Notes under the pieces: generated by a model
The model's database searches: none
The model's input: the letters and a program-made list of their open reading frames with translations, nothing else
What the model was told of the DNA's origin: nothing
In this document: positions 6,868-12,545 of the stretch, one piece after another
Layout: every line of letters begins with the position of its first letter
Position numbering within the stretch: position 1 is the stretch's first letter
Program-made: the position numbers and the translations under genes
NCBI GenBank assembly: GCA_023252065.1
Contig: JAHEXO010000013.1
Location: forward strand, 1-12,850
Direction: 5' to 3'
Source of the DNA: Nocardioides sp.
GTDB lineage: Bacteria > Actinomycetota > Actinomycetes > Propionibacteriales > Nocardioidaceae
DNA length: 12,850 nt

Positions 6868-7722
6868 GTGAACGACCTCTCTCGCGAGCGCCCTCTTGAG
6901 GAGGGCATCCAGCGCGACTTCAGCAGCCAGATGTCCTACGGCGACTACCTGCAGCTCGACGTCCTGCTCTCGGCCCAGCGTCCGCTCAGCGACCCACCGC
7001 AGCACGACGAGCTGCTCTTCATCATCCAGCACCAGACCAGCGAGCTGTGGCTCAAGCTGATGGTCCACGAGCTCCGCTCGGCGCGGTCGCTGCTCGCCGC
7101 CGACGAGCTCGCGCCGGCGCTGAAGCGGCTGGCCCGGGTCAAGCACATCCAGCACACCTTGGCCGACCAGTGGTCGGTCCTGGCGACCCTGACGCCTTCG
7201 GAGTACGACGAGATCCGGCCCTTCCTCGCGACCTCCTCGGGCTTCCAGTCCGCGCAGTACCGCGAGGTCGAGTTCCTCCTCGGCAACAAGTCCGCCGACA
7301 TGGTCAAGGTGTTCGGCCACGACCCGGCGGCGCGGGACGAGCTCAGGACGCTGCTGCACGAGCCCTCGCTCTACGACGAGTTCCTGCGCTACCTGTCCCG
7401 CCTCGGGTACGCCGTACCGGCGGAGTGCCTCGACCGCGACTGGGCACAGCCCTACGCGCCCTCCCCAGGTCTCGTCGACACCTTCGCCGCGGTCTACGCC
7501 AGCCCCGAGGAGCACTGGGGCGTCTACGAGACCTGCGAGGAGCTCGTCGACGTGGAGGACAACTTCCAGCTGTGGCGGTTCCGCCACCTCCAGGTCGTGC
7601 AGCGCACGATCGGTCACAAGACCGGCACCGGCGGCTCCTCGGGCGTCGACTTCCTCCGCCGCGCCCTCGACCTGACCTTCTTCCCCGAGCTCTACGAGGT
7701 CCGCACCCGCATCGGCCGGTGA
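6868..7722 (+). CDS. kynA: Tryptophan 2,3-dioxygenase
   Basis: This 284-residue heme enzyme inserts O2 into L-tryptophan to give N-formylkynurenine, the first step of the kynurenine pathway. The numbering matches the well-studied Xanthomonas campestris enzyme as I recall it: H55 (FIIQHQTSELW, near the indole NH), Y113 and R117 (SEYDEIRPF, substrate carboxylate), H240 (LWRFRH, proximal heme ligand) and T254 (KTGTGGSSG). The GTG at 6868 is chosen from TAGGGT 7 bp upstream and family length. A much longer upstream extension of this frame runs antisense through other genes and is not real. No kynureninase or formamidase gene is in the window, so the rest of the pathway must be elsewhere. It is followed after 31 bp by the DNA ligase gene. 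Confidence 0.96.
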   Translation: MNDLSRERPLEEGIQRDFSSQMSYGDYLQLDVLLSAQRPLSDPPQHDELLFIIQHQTSELWLKLMVHELRSARSLLAADELAPALKRLARVKHIQHTLADQWSVLATLTPSEYDEIRPFLATSSGFQSAQYREVEFLLGNKSADMVKVFGHDPAARDELRTLLHEPSLYDEFLRYLSRLGYAVPAECLDRDWAQPYAPSPGLVDTFAAVYASPEEHWGVYETCEELVDVEDNFQLWRFRHLQVVQRTIGHKTGTGGSSGVDFLRRALDLTFFPELYEVRTRIGR

Positions 7723-7741
7723 GGCTGTCGGCGCGGTCGGG

Positions 7742-7747
7742 CAGGAT
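7742..7747 (+). promoter_or_regulatory. Candidate -10 box of the DNA ligase gene (CAGGAT)
   Basis: CAGGAT is 6 bp before the ATG at 7754, in the 31-bp gap after kynA. It departs from TANNNT at the first base but has the same geometry as its neighbours' boxes, so the ligase could have its own leaderless promoter. Confidence 0.38.
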
Positions 7748-7753
7748 GGCGCC

Positions 7754-9286
7754 ATGCTGCTGCGCGACCTCGTCGAGACCTCGGGCACGGTGGCGGCGAC
7801 CCGGTCGCGGAACGCGAAGGTCGCGGCGATCGCCGAGCGACTGGCCCAGGCCACCGTCGACGAGCTGCCCGTCGTCACCGCCTACCTCGGCGGCACGATC
7901 CTCCAGCGCCGCACCGGCGTCGGCTGGCGCGGACTGAGCGGGCTGCCGGAGCCGGCCACCGAGGCCAGCCTCACTCCCCTGGAGGTCGACCAGACCCTCG
8001 ACCGGCTCGCGGCGATGTCCGGCCCGGGGTCGCAGGAGACCCGCGCGGCCGGCGTCCGTGACCTCTTCGGCCGGGCCACCGCCGACGAGCAGCGCTGGCT
8101 GCGGGGGGTGCTCACCGGCAATGTGCGCCAGGGTGCGCTCGACGCACTCGTGCAGGAGGCGATCGCGGCCGCCTCGGGCGTCAAGATCACCGCCGTACGT
8201 CGTGCCGCGATGCTCGCGGGCGGCACCGTGCCGATCGTGGTGATGGCGATGACCGGCGGCGAGGAGGAGCTGGCCGAGGTCGGGCTGAAGGTCGGCCGGC
8301 CGGTCCTGCCCATGCTGGCCTCCACCGCGCCCGACGTGGCGGCAGCGATGGCGAAGGCCGGCGGGGGCGACCCGGTCGCGGTCGACGTCAAGCTCGACGG
8401 CATCCGGATCCAGGTGCACCGCGACGGCGACGACGTCGTGATCGCCACCCGCAGCCTCGACGACATCACCGAGCGTCTGCCCGAGGTGGTCGAGGTCGTC
8501 CGGGCGCTGCCCACCCAGCGGGTGATCCTCGACGGCGAGGCGATCGCCCTCGACGACCAGGGGCGCCCGCGGCCCTTCCAGGAGACCGCCTCCCGCACGG
8601 CTCAGGCGATCGGCAGGGGCTCCGGCGTCGCGGTCACTCCCTACTTCTTCGACGTCCTCCACGTCGACGACGACGACCTGCTCGACGTTCCGGCGTCCGA
8701 GCGCCTCCAGCGGCTCGACGCACTCGTGCCCGAGGAGCACCGCGTGCCCCGCCTGGTCACCGACGACCCGGTCGCCGCCGAGGACTTCGCCCACGATGCA
8801 CTGGCCCGCGGCCACGAGGGGGTCGTGGTGAAGAGCCTCTCGATCGGCTACGCCGCCGGGCGCAGGGGCGCGGGCTGGGTCAAGGTCAAGCCAGTGCACA
8901 CCCTCGACCTCGTCGTGCTCGCGGTCGAGTGGGGCAGCGGCCGGCGCGAGGGCCTGCTGTCCAACATCCATCTCGGCGCTCGCAACCCCGACGGCACCTT
9001 CACGATGCTGGGCAAGACGTTCAAGGGGATGACCGACGAGATGCTCGCGTGGCAGACCGAGCGCTTCACCGCCCTCGCGGTCGAGCCCGAGACCCTCCGT
9101 GACCACTACGTCGTACCGCTGCGGCCCGAGCAGGTCGTCGAGATCGCCTTCGACGGGCTCCAGCGGTCGACCCGCTACCCCGGTGGCCTCGCCCTTCGTT
9201 TCGCCAGGGTCGTGCGCTACCGCGACGACAAGTCGTCCGACGAGGCCGACACCCTCGACACCGTGCGCACGATGGCCGGCGGGTAG
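7754..9286 (+). CDS. ligB: ATP-dependent DNA ligase, LigB type
   Basis: This 510-residue ligase seals nicks through an enzyme-AMP intermediate. Motif I is K213-L-D-G216 with R218 (VDVKLDGIR), where K213 is the adenylated lysine. Other ligase blocks follow: ILDGEAIA (258-265), YFFDVLHVD (297-305, motif III region), EGVVVKSL (355-362, motif IV) and WVKVKP (375-380, motif V). An N-terminal DNA-binding domain covers about residues 1-200 and an OB-fold about 385-495. Length and order match M. tuberculosis LigB (about 507 residues) and not the multi-domain NHEJ enzyme LigD, since no polymerase or nuclease domain is present. In mycobacteria LigB is dispensable beside the NAD-dependent LigA; the cellular role here is therefore likely accessory repair. 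The start MLLRDLVETSGTVAATRSR matches the usual family start. It sits after kynA and 10 bp before the TerD-family gene. Confidence 0.94.
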   Translation: MLLRDLVETSGTVAATRSRNAKVAAIAERLAQATVDELPVVTAYLGGTILQRRTGVGWRGLSGLPEPATEASLTPLEVDQTLDRLAAMSGPGSQETRAAGVRDLFGRATADEQRWLRGVLTGNVRQGALDALVQEAIAAASGVKITAVRRAAMLAGGTVPIVVMAMTGGEEELAEVGLKVGRPVLPMLASTAPDVAAAMAKAGGGDPVAVDVKLDGIRIQVHRDGDDVVIATRSLDDITERLPEVVEVVRALPTQRVILDGEAIALDDQGRPRPFQETASRTAQAIGRGSGVAVTPYFFDVLHVDDDDLLDVPASERLQRLDALVPEEHRVPRLVTDDPVAAEDFAHDALARGHEGVVVKSLSIGYAAGRRGAGWVKVKPVHTLDLVVLAVEWGSGRREGLLSNIHLGARNPDGTFTMLGKTFKGMTDEMLAWQTERFTALAVEPETLRDHYVVPLRPEQVVEIAFDGLQRSTRYPGGLALRFARVVRYRDDKSSDEADTLDTVRTMAGG

Positions 9287-9289
9287 ATT
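9284..9289 (+). promoter_or_regulatory. Candidate -10 box of the TerD-family gene (TAGATT), overlapping the ligase stop
   Basis: TAGATT is 7 bp before the GTG at 9297, and its first three bases are the TAG stop codon of the ligase gene. One set of bases may thus end one gene and start transcription of the next. Confidence 0.45.
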
Positions 9290-9296
9290 CCGTGCC

Positions 9297-9863
9297 GTGA
9301 TCGAGCTGACCCGCGGCCAGGAGATGGCCCTGACCCGAGCCGACGGAACCCCTCTGGGCAAGCTGCGGATGGGGCTGGGCTGGGACAAGAAGGCAGGAGC
9401 CGGCTTCCTCAGCACCGGGAACCCCGACGTCGACCTCGACGCCTCGGCGATCCAGTTCTCCGGCGGCAAGCTCTTCGACCTCGCCTTCTTCAACCACCTC
9501 GAGACGCGCGACGGATCGGTGGTCCACCTCGGCGACAACCTCACCGGCCGCGGCGAGGGCGACGACGAGGTGATCACCATCGACCTCGGCAAGGTGTGGC
9601 ACTCGGTCGACACGATGCTGTTCCTGGTCAGCAGCTATCAGGGACAGACCCTCGAGTGGGTCGACAGCGCCTACTGCCGCCTCGTCGACGAGCACGACGA
9701 GGAGCTGGCCCGGTTCACCCTGACCGAGGGCGTGCCGCGCACCGGCTTCCTGATGGCCTCCATGGTCCGCGACGGCGACCACTGGCTGCTCAAGACGATC
9801 GGTCAGGGGGTCGCGGTGACCGTGCCGACCGAGTCGCTCGACGTGCTGGGCCGCTTCGCCTGA
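9297..9863 (+). CDS. TerD-family calcium-binding stress protein
   Basis: This 188-residue single-domain protein belongs to the TerD (tellurium resistance/cAMP-binding-like) family. Family hallmarks are MGLGWD (25-30), the acidic calcium-binding stretch NPDVDLDASA (42-51), GDNLTGRGEGDDEVITIDL (79-97; the GDDE acidic cluster) and the C-terminal block FLMASMVRDGDHWLLKTIGQG. TerD proteins bind Ca2+ and occur in stress, tellurite and surface-associated phosphorylation systems, often as several paralogues in actinobacteria. Here it stands alone: no TerB, TerC or other ter gene is adjacent, so a tellurite role cannot be assumed. The GTG start is chosen because VIELTRGQEMAL is the family start and a TAGATT box is 7 bp upstream. 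It converges on a small hypothetical gene with 18 bp between stops. Confidence 0.92.
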   Translation: MIELTRGQEMALTRADGTPLGKLRMGLGWDKKAGAGFLSTGNPDVDLDASAIQFSGGKLFDLAFFNHLETRDGSVVHLGDNLTGRGEGDDEVITIDLGKVWHSVDTMLFLVSSYQGQTLEWVDSAYCRLVDEHDEELARFTLTEGVPRTGFLMASMVRDGDHWLLKTIGQGVAVTVPTESLDVLGRFA

Positions 9864-9881
9864 GCCGCAGCGGCTAGGCGC

Positions 9882-10223
9882 TCAGCGGGTCGGGCAGTTC
9901 AGCTCGGCGCCGTTGGGGTACGCCACCGGCAGCGGACCGCCGGAGATCGGATAGCGCGCCTCACCGGTCAGCGCGATGGCGGGCCGGGCGCCGCCGGCCT
10001 CGTCGACCCGCAGCTGCGCGACGACGTGGTCGCCCTCCGGGTGCACCATCGTGCTGACGGTGTCTCCGGGGCCGTAGGTGAACCCGAGCACGAGGTTGTC
10101 CCCCTGCCAGTGGCATGACTCGAAGCGGACACCCCCGGGGTGCGCGCTGAGGTACCACCCGATGCTGGTCACGCCGAGAGCGAGCACCAGGACCGCGACC
10201 ACGCCGTACCAGAGAAACCTCAT
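9882..10223 (-). CDS. Small membrane-anchored hypothetical protein
   Basis: This 113-residue protein starts MRFLWYGVVAV and has one N-terminal hydrophobic segment (about residues 5-26) with no cleavage site or lipobox that stands out, so a signal anchor with the rest outside the membrane is most likely. The remaining 85 residues are polar, with two cysteines (C37 and C110) that could form a disulfide outside the cell. I do not recognise the family. The ATG at 10223 is preferred over higher starts because the membrane segment follows at once and a G-rich stretch (GGGGG) lies just upstream; the frame above it covers the TetR gene on the other strand. It is divergent from that TetR gene across a 103-bp gap with a strong palindrome, so the regulator may control it. 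Confidence 0.72.
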   Translation of the reverse strand: MRFLWYGVVAVLVLALGVTSIGWYLSAHPGGVRFESCHWQGDNLVLGFTYGPGDTVSTMVHPEGDHVVAQLRVDEAGGARPAIALTGEARYPISGGPLPVAYPNGAELNCPTR

Positions 10224-10281
10224 GCCCCCAGTCTCGACGCCCCGGCCGCCCCGGAGCGCGCAGGCCTGCTCCGGCGCGTCG

Positions 10282-10311
10282 TCACAGTTGTGCAACTCAC
10301 AGTTGCGCACG
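10282..10311. promoter_or_regulatory. Likely TetR operator: overlapping palindromes in a 15-bp tandem repeat
   Basis: Two 15-bp units (TCACAGTTGTGCAAC at 10282-10296 and TCACAGTTGCGCACG at 10297-10311) match at 12 of 15 positions. They create two overlapping palindromes: AGTTG-TG-CAACT (10286-10297) and GCAACT-CAC-AGTTGC (10292-10306), the latter extendable with one mismatch. The site lies just upstream of the TACGAT box, about where the -35 region would be, which fits autorepression, and it may also act on the divergent small gene. Confidence 0.62.
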
Positions 10312-10314
10312 TCG

Positions 10315-10320
10315 TACGAT
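10315..10320 (+). promoter_or_regulatory. Candidate -10 box of the TetR gene (TACGAT)
   Basis: TACGAT is 6 bp before the ATG at 10327 with no ribosome site between, fitting a leaderless transcript. The palindromic operator ends 4 bp upstream. Confidence 0.5.
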
Positions 10321-10326
10321 GCGGCC

Positions 10327-11019
10327 ATGGCGACCCAGCACGACGCGCCGGGCGAGGGGCCGCGCCGCCCCTCGACCGCCGTACGACGCCGTGCGCGCGA
10401 GACGGCGATCCTCGCCGCCACCCGCCGGCTCTTCGACGAGCGGGGCGTGGCCGAGGCGCAGATCGAGGAGATCGCGCGGGCGGTGGGGATCAACCGGGCG
10501 ATCGTCTACCGCCACTTCACCGGCAAGGAGGAGCTCTTCGCGCTGACCCTGGTGGGCTACCTCGACGAGCTCCGCGACGCCCTCACCGCGGCGGTCTCGG
10601 CCCATCGCACGCCGCGGACCCAGCTCGCGGCCCTGGTGTCGGCGTTCGTCGACTACGGCGTCGCCCACCCGGCGTTCGTCGACTGCGCCCACAGCCTGAT
10701 GCGCAGGACCGGTCATGAGCTCTTCGACGAGATCTCCGAGAGCGCCATGCTCCGCCTCGGCCGAGGCATCGCCTCGTGCCTGGCCGTGCTGCGTCGACCG
10801 CTCGAAGCCGGTGCGGCCTCGGGCGACTTCCAGGTCGACGACCCGGTGCTGCTGGCCAACACGCTCTACGCCACCGGCCTCGGCGGCCTCCAGCTCGCAC
10901 GCGTCGGCCTGGTCATCGACGAGCCCTCCCCCGGCGTACCCCGGGTCAGCCGGATCGGCGCCGACCAGGTCAAGGCCCTCCTGCTCACCTCGGCCCTCGC
11001 CATGGCCTCCGCGGTCTGA
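10327..11019 (+). CDS. TetR/AcrR-family transcriptional regulator
   Basis: This 230-residue regulator has a TetR-type helix-turn-helix at about residues 24-70 (RETAILAATRRLFDERG ... IEEIARAVGINRAIVYRHF-TGKEELF), which is textbook for the family. The C-terminal ligand domain (about 75-230) is not specific enough to name an inducer. The basic N-terminal tail RRPSTAVRRRARE is common in actinobacterial members. The ATG at 10327 is chosen from domain position and the TACGAT box; a longer frame reaching up to 10078 would read through the operator and the divergent gene. Its best candidate binding site is the palindrome at 10282-10311, implying autorepression and possible control of the small membrane-anchored gene. 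A long hairpin follows 19 bp after the stop. The nearby thiolase and FabG genes raise the idea of a lipid-linked regulator, but that is only context. Confidence 0.93.
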   Translation: MATQHDAPGEGPRRPSTAVRRRARETAILAATRRLFDERGVAEAQIEEIARAVGINRAIVYRHFTGKEELFALTLVGYLDELRDALTAAVSAHRTPRTQLAALVSAFVDYGVAHPAFVDCAHSLMRRTGHELFDEISESAMLRLGRGIASCLAVLRRPLEAGAASGDFQVDDPVLLANTLYATGLGGLQLARVGLVIDEPSPGVPRVSRIGADQVKALLLTSALAMASAV

Positions 11020-11033
11020 GGCAGCTGGCTGGC

Positions 11034-11117
11034 GGGCGCTGAGTAACCACCCCTCCGGGTTCGTCCCGGCTCGGGCGACGGCTCAGACGGACCCGGAGGG
11101 GTGGTTACTCAGAACGA
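11034..11117. terminator. Long bidirectional hairpin between TetR and thiolase
   Basis: Arms 11039-11060 and 11091-11112 are perfect 22-bp inverted repeats (CTGAGTAACC ... GGTTACTCAG). Allowing one G-U pair, the stem extends inward by 5 to 27 bp, leaving a 20-nt loop. It sits between two convergent stop codons (11019 and 11130) and can serve both directions. There is no T-tract on either side, as is common for actinobacterial terminators. Confidence 0.75.
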
Positions 11118-11129
11118 CGGCAGGCGAGC

Positions 11130-12419
11130 TCAGCTCTCGAGGATCGCGGTGACGCCCTGGCCGCCGGCGGCGCAGATGGAGATCAGGGCGCGGCCGGAGC
11201 CCTTCTCGGCCAGCAGCTTGGCGGCGACGTTGAGGATCCGCCCGCCGGTGGCGGCGAACGGGTGCCCGGCTGCCAGCGAGGAGCCGTGGACGTTGAGCCT
11301 GGACCGGTCGATCTCGCCCAGCACCCCGGCCAGACCGAGCCGCTCCTGGCAGAACACCGGGTCGTCCCAGGCCGCGAGCGTGGCCAGCACCTGCGAGGCG
11401 AACGCCTCGTGCACCTCGTAGAAGTCGAAGTCCTGCAAGGTCAGCCCGTTGCGCTGGAGCAGGCGCGGTACGGCGTAGGCCGGCGCCATCAGCAGCCCCT
11501 CGTTGCCGTGCACGAAGTCGACCGCGGCGGTCTCGTGGTCGACCAGGTAGGCGAGGGGCTCGAGCCCGTGGTCGGCCGCCCATCCCTCGGAGCCGAGCAG
11601 CACGACGGACGCGCCATCGGTCAGCGGCGTGGAGTTGCCGGCGGTCATCGTCGCGCCCTCACCCTTGCCGAAGACCGGCTTGAGCGTGGCCAGCTTCTCC
11701 ACGGTCGAGTCGGCACGCAGGTTGGAGTCGCGCTCGAGCCCGCGGAACGGCGTGATCTGGTCGTCGAGGAACCCGGCGTCGTAAGCCGCGGCGAGGCGCT
11801 GGTGGGACAGGGCGGCGAGCTCGTCCTGCTCCTCGCGCCCGATCCGCCACTCCAAGGCGGTCAGGGCGGCGTGCTGGCCCATCGACATCCGGGTGCGGGG
11901 CTCGCCGTTCTGCGGGATCGACAGCCCGATGTCCCCCGGGCGGATCTGGGCGAGGGCGGTCAGCTTCCCCCGCGTGTCACGGGCGCTGTTGACCCTCATC
12001 AGCTTCTTGCGGAGCTTGTCGCTGATCGCGACCGGCGCGTCGGACGTGGTGTCCGTGCCACCGGCGATGCCCGACTCGGTGATCCCCAGGGCGATCTTGT
12101 CGGCGACCACGGCAGCCGCCTGCAGCCCGGTGCCGCACGCCTGCTGGAGGTCGGCGGCCGGCGTCTCGGCCGCGAGCTTGGAGCCGAGCACCGACTCCCG
12201 GACCAGGTTGAAGTCGCGCGCGTGCTTGAGCACGGCGCCGGCGACGACCTCGCCCATCCGCTCGCCTTCGAGCCCGAAGCGCGTCACCAGGCCGTCGAGC
12301 GCGGCGGTGAGCATCTCCTGGTTGGAGGCGTCGGCATAGGCGCCGTTGGAGCGCGCGAACGGGATGCGGTTGCCGCCGAGCACGGCGACCCGGCGTCTCG
12401 CGGGAGGCTTGTTGTTCAT
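11130..12419 (-). CDS. Acetyl-CoA acetyltransferase / 3-ketoacyl-CoA thiolase (FadA2/FadI-like)
   Basis: This 429-residue thiolase cleaves or forms 3-ketoacyl-CoA by thioester exchange in the cytoplasm. Catalytic residues are all present: nucleophile C95 (LQQACGTGLQAA), H337 in EVHEAF, H386 in the GHP motif (SLAAGHPFAATGGR) and C416 in the C-terminal block (SICAAGGQG). The usual NEAFA is HEAFA and the GHPxGAT motif is GHPFAATGGR, variants seen in the long FadI/FadA2-type subgroup. Length, above the roughly 390 of biosynthetic thiolases, also fits that group. It is divergent from a FabG4-like reductase. In M. tuberculosis fadA2 (Rv0243) and fabG4 (Rv0242c) are likewise divergent neighbours, so a role in fatty-acid beta-oxidation or lipid turnover is likely. 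AGGAGG directly touches the ATG at 12419, an unusual spacing discussed in the findings. Confidence 0.93.
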   Translation of the reverse strand: MNNKPPARRRVAVLGGNRIPFARSNGAYADASNQEMLTAALDGLVTRFGLEGERMGEVVAGAVLKHARDFNLVRESVLGSKLAAETPAADLQQACGTGLQAAAVVADKIALGITESGIAGGTDTTSDAPVAISDKLRKKLMRVNSARDTRGKLTALAQIRPGDIGLSIPQNGEPRTRMSMGQHAALTALEWRIGREEQDELAALSHQRLAAAYDAGFLDDQITPFRGLERDSNLRADSTVEKLATLKPVFGKGEGATMTAGNSTPLTDGASVVLLGSEGWAADHGLEPLAYLVDHETAAVDFVHGNEGLLMAPAYAVPRLLQRNGLTLQDFDFYEVHEAFASQVLATLAAWDDPVFCQERLGLAGVLGEIDRSRLNVHGSSLAAGHPFAATGGRILNVAAKLLAEKGSGRALISICAAGGQGVTAILES

Positions 12420-12425
12420 CCTCCT

Positions 12426-12431
12426 ATCCTG
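12426..12431 (-). promoter_or_regulatory. Candidate -10 box of the thiolase gene (CAGGAT)
   Basis: Read on the minus strand, CAGGAT is 6 bp before the ATG at 12419. The 6-bp spacer is AGGAGG, which cannot serve as a normal ribosome site at zero distance, so a leaderless start is the simpler reading. Confidence 0.35.
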
Positions 12432-12480
12432 GCCGCACGACCCGGTCGACCCAACCCGATGAGCGGCACGTCACGAAATG

Positions 12481-12509
12481 TGGACTCCGAGTTACACCTG
12501 CTGTTACAT
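12481..12509 (+). promoter_or_regulatory. Candidate promoter of the FabG4-like gene (TGGACT-N17-TTACAT)
   Basis: TGGACT (12481-12486) and TTACAT (12504-12509) are 17 bp apart, a normal sigma-70-type spacing. Transcription would begin near 12516 and give a leader of about 30 nt with a ribosome site. The region also has GTTACA twice (12491-12496, 12503-12508; 12-bp period) and an ACACCT/AGGTGT inverted pair (12494-12499, 12512-12517), possible operator sequence. Confidence 0.38.
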
Positions 12510-12534
12510 CGAGGTGTCGACCCGCTCGACCGGT

Positions 12535-12541
12535 GAAAGGA
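12535..12541 (+). promoter_or_regulatory. Ribosome binding site of the FabG4-like gene (GAAAGGA)
   Basis: GAAAGGA ends 4 bp before the ATG at 12546 and decides this start. It is one of the few clear Shine-Dalgarno sequences in the window, where most genes seem leaderless. Confidence 0.6.
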
Positions 12542-12545
12542 CGCC

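Noticed and set aside
3937..7722. Very long plus-strand open frame (1261 codons) ending in kynA
   Set aside because: Only the last 284 codons are protein-like. The rest runs antisense to the glycosylase, gad and the membrane-protein gene and has low-complexity Arg/Gly/Val-rich composition typical of GC-rich shadow frames.
7754..9286. Non-homologous end-joining ligase LigD with a Ku partner
   Set aside because: The protein has only ligase domains and no polymerase or 3'-phosphoesterase domain, and no Ku gene is adjacent.
7343..9613. Minus-strand open frame of 756 codons antisense to kynA, ligB and TerD
   Set aside because: It has no recognisable domain and shadow-type composition, while the plus-strand proteins show full motif sets. 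Lack of stops follows from GC-rich third positions.
9297..9863. Tellurite-resistance island
   Set aside because: Only a single TerD-family gene is present, with no TerB, TerC, TerZ or biosynthetic ter genes next to it.
9864..9881. GCCGC-A-GCGGC as a terminator between TerD and the small hypothetical gene
   Set aside because: A one-base loop cannot form a normal hairpin, and no T-tract follows.
11262..12536. Plus-strand open frame antisense to the thiolase
   Set aside because: The thiolase has all catalytic residues; the opposite frame is a composition-driven shadow.
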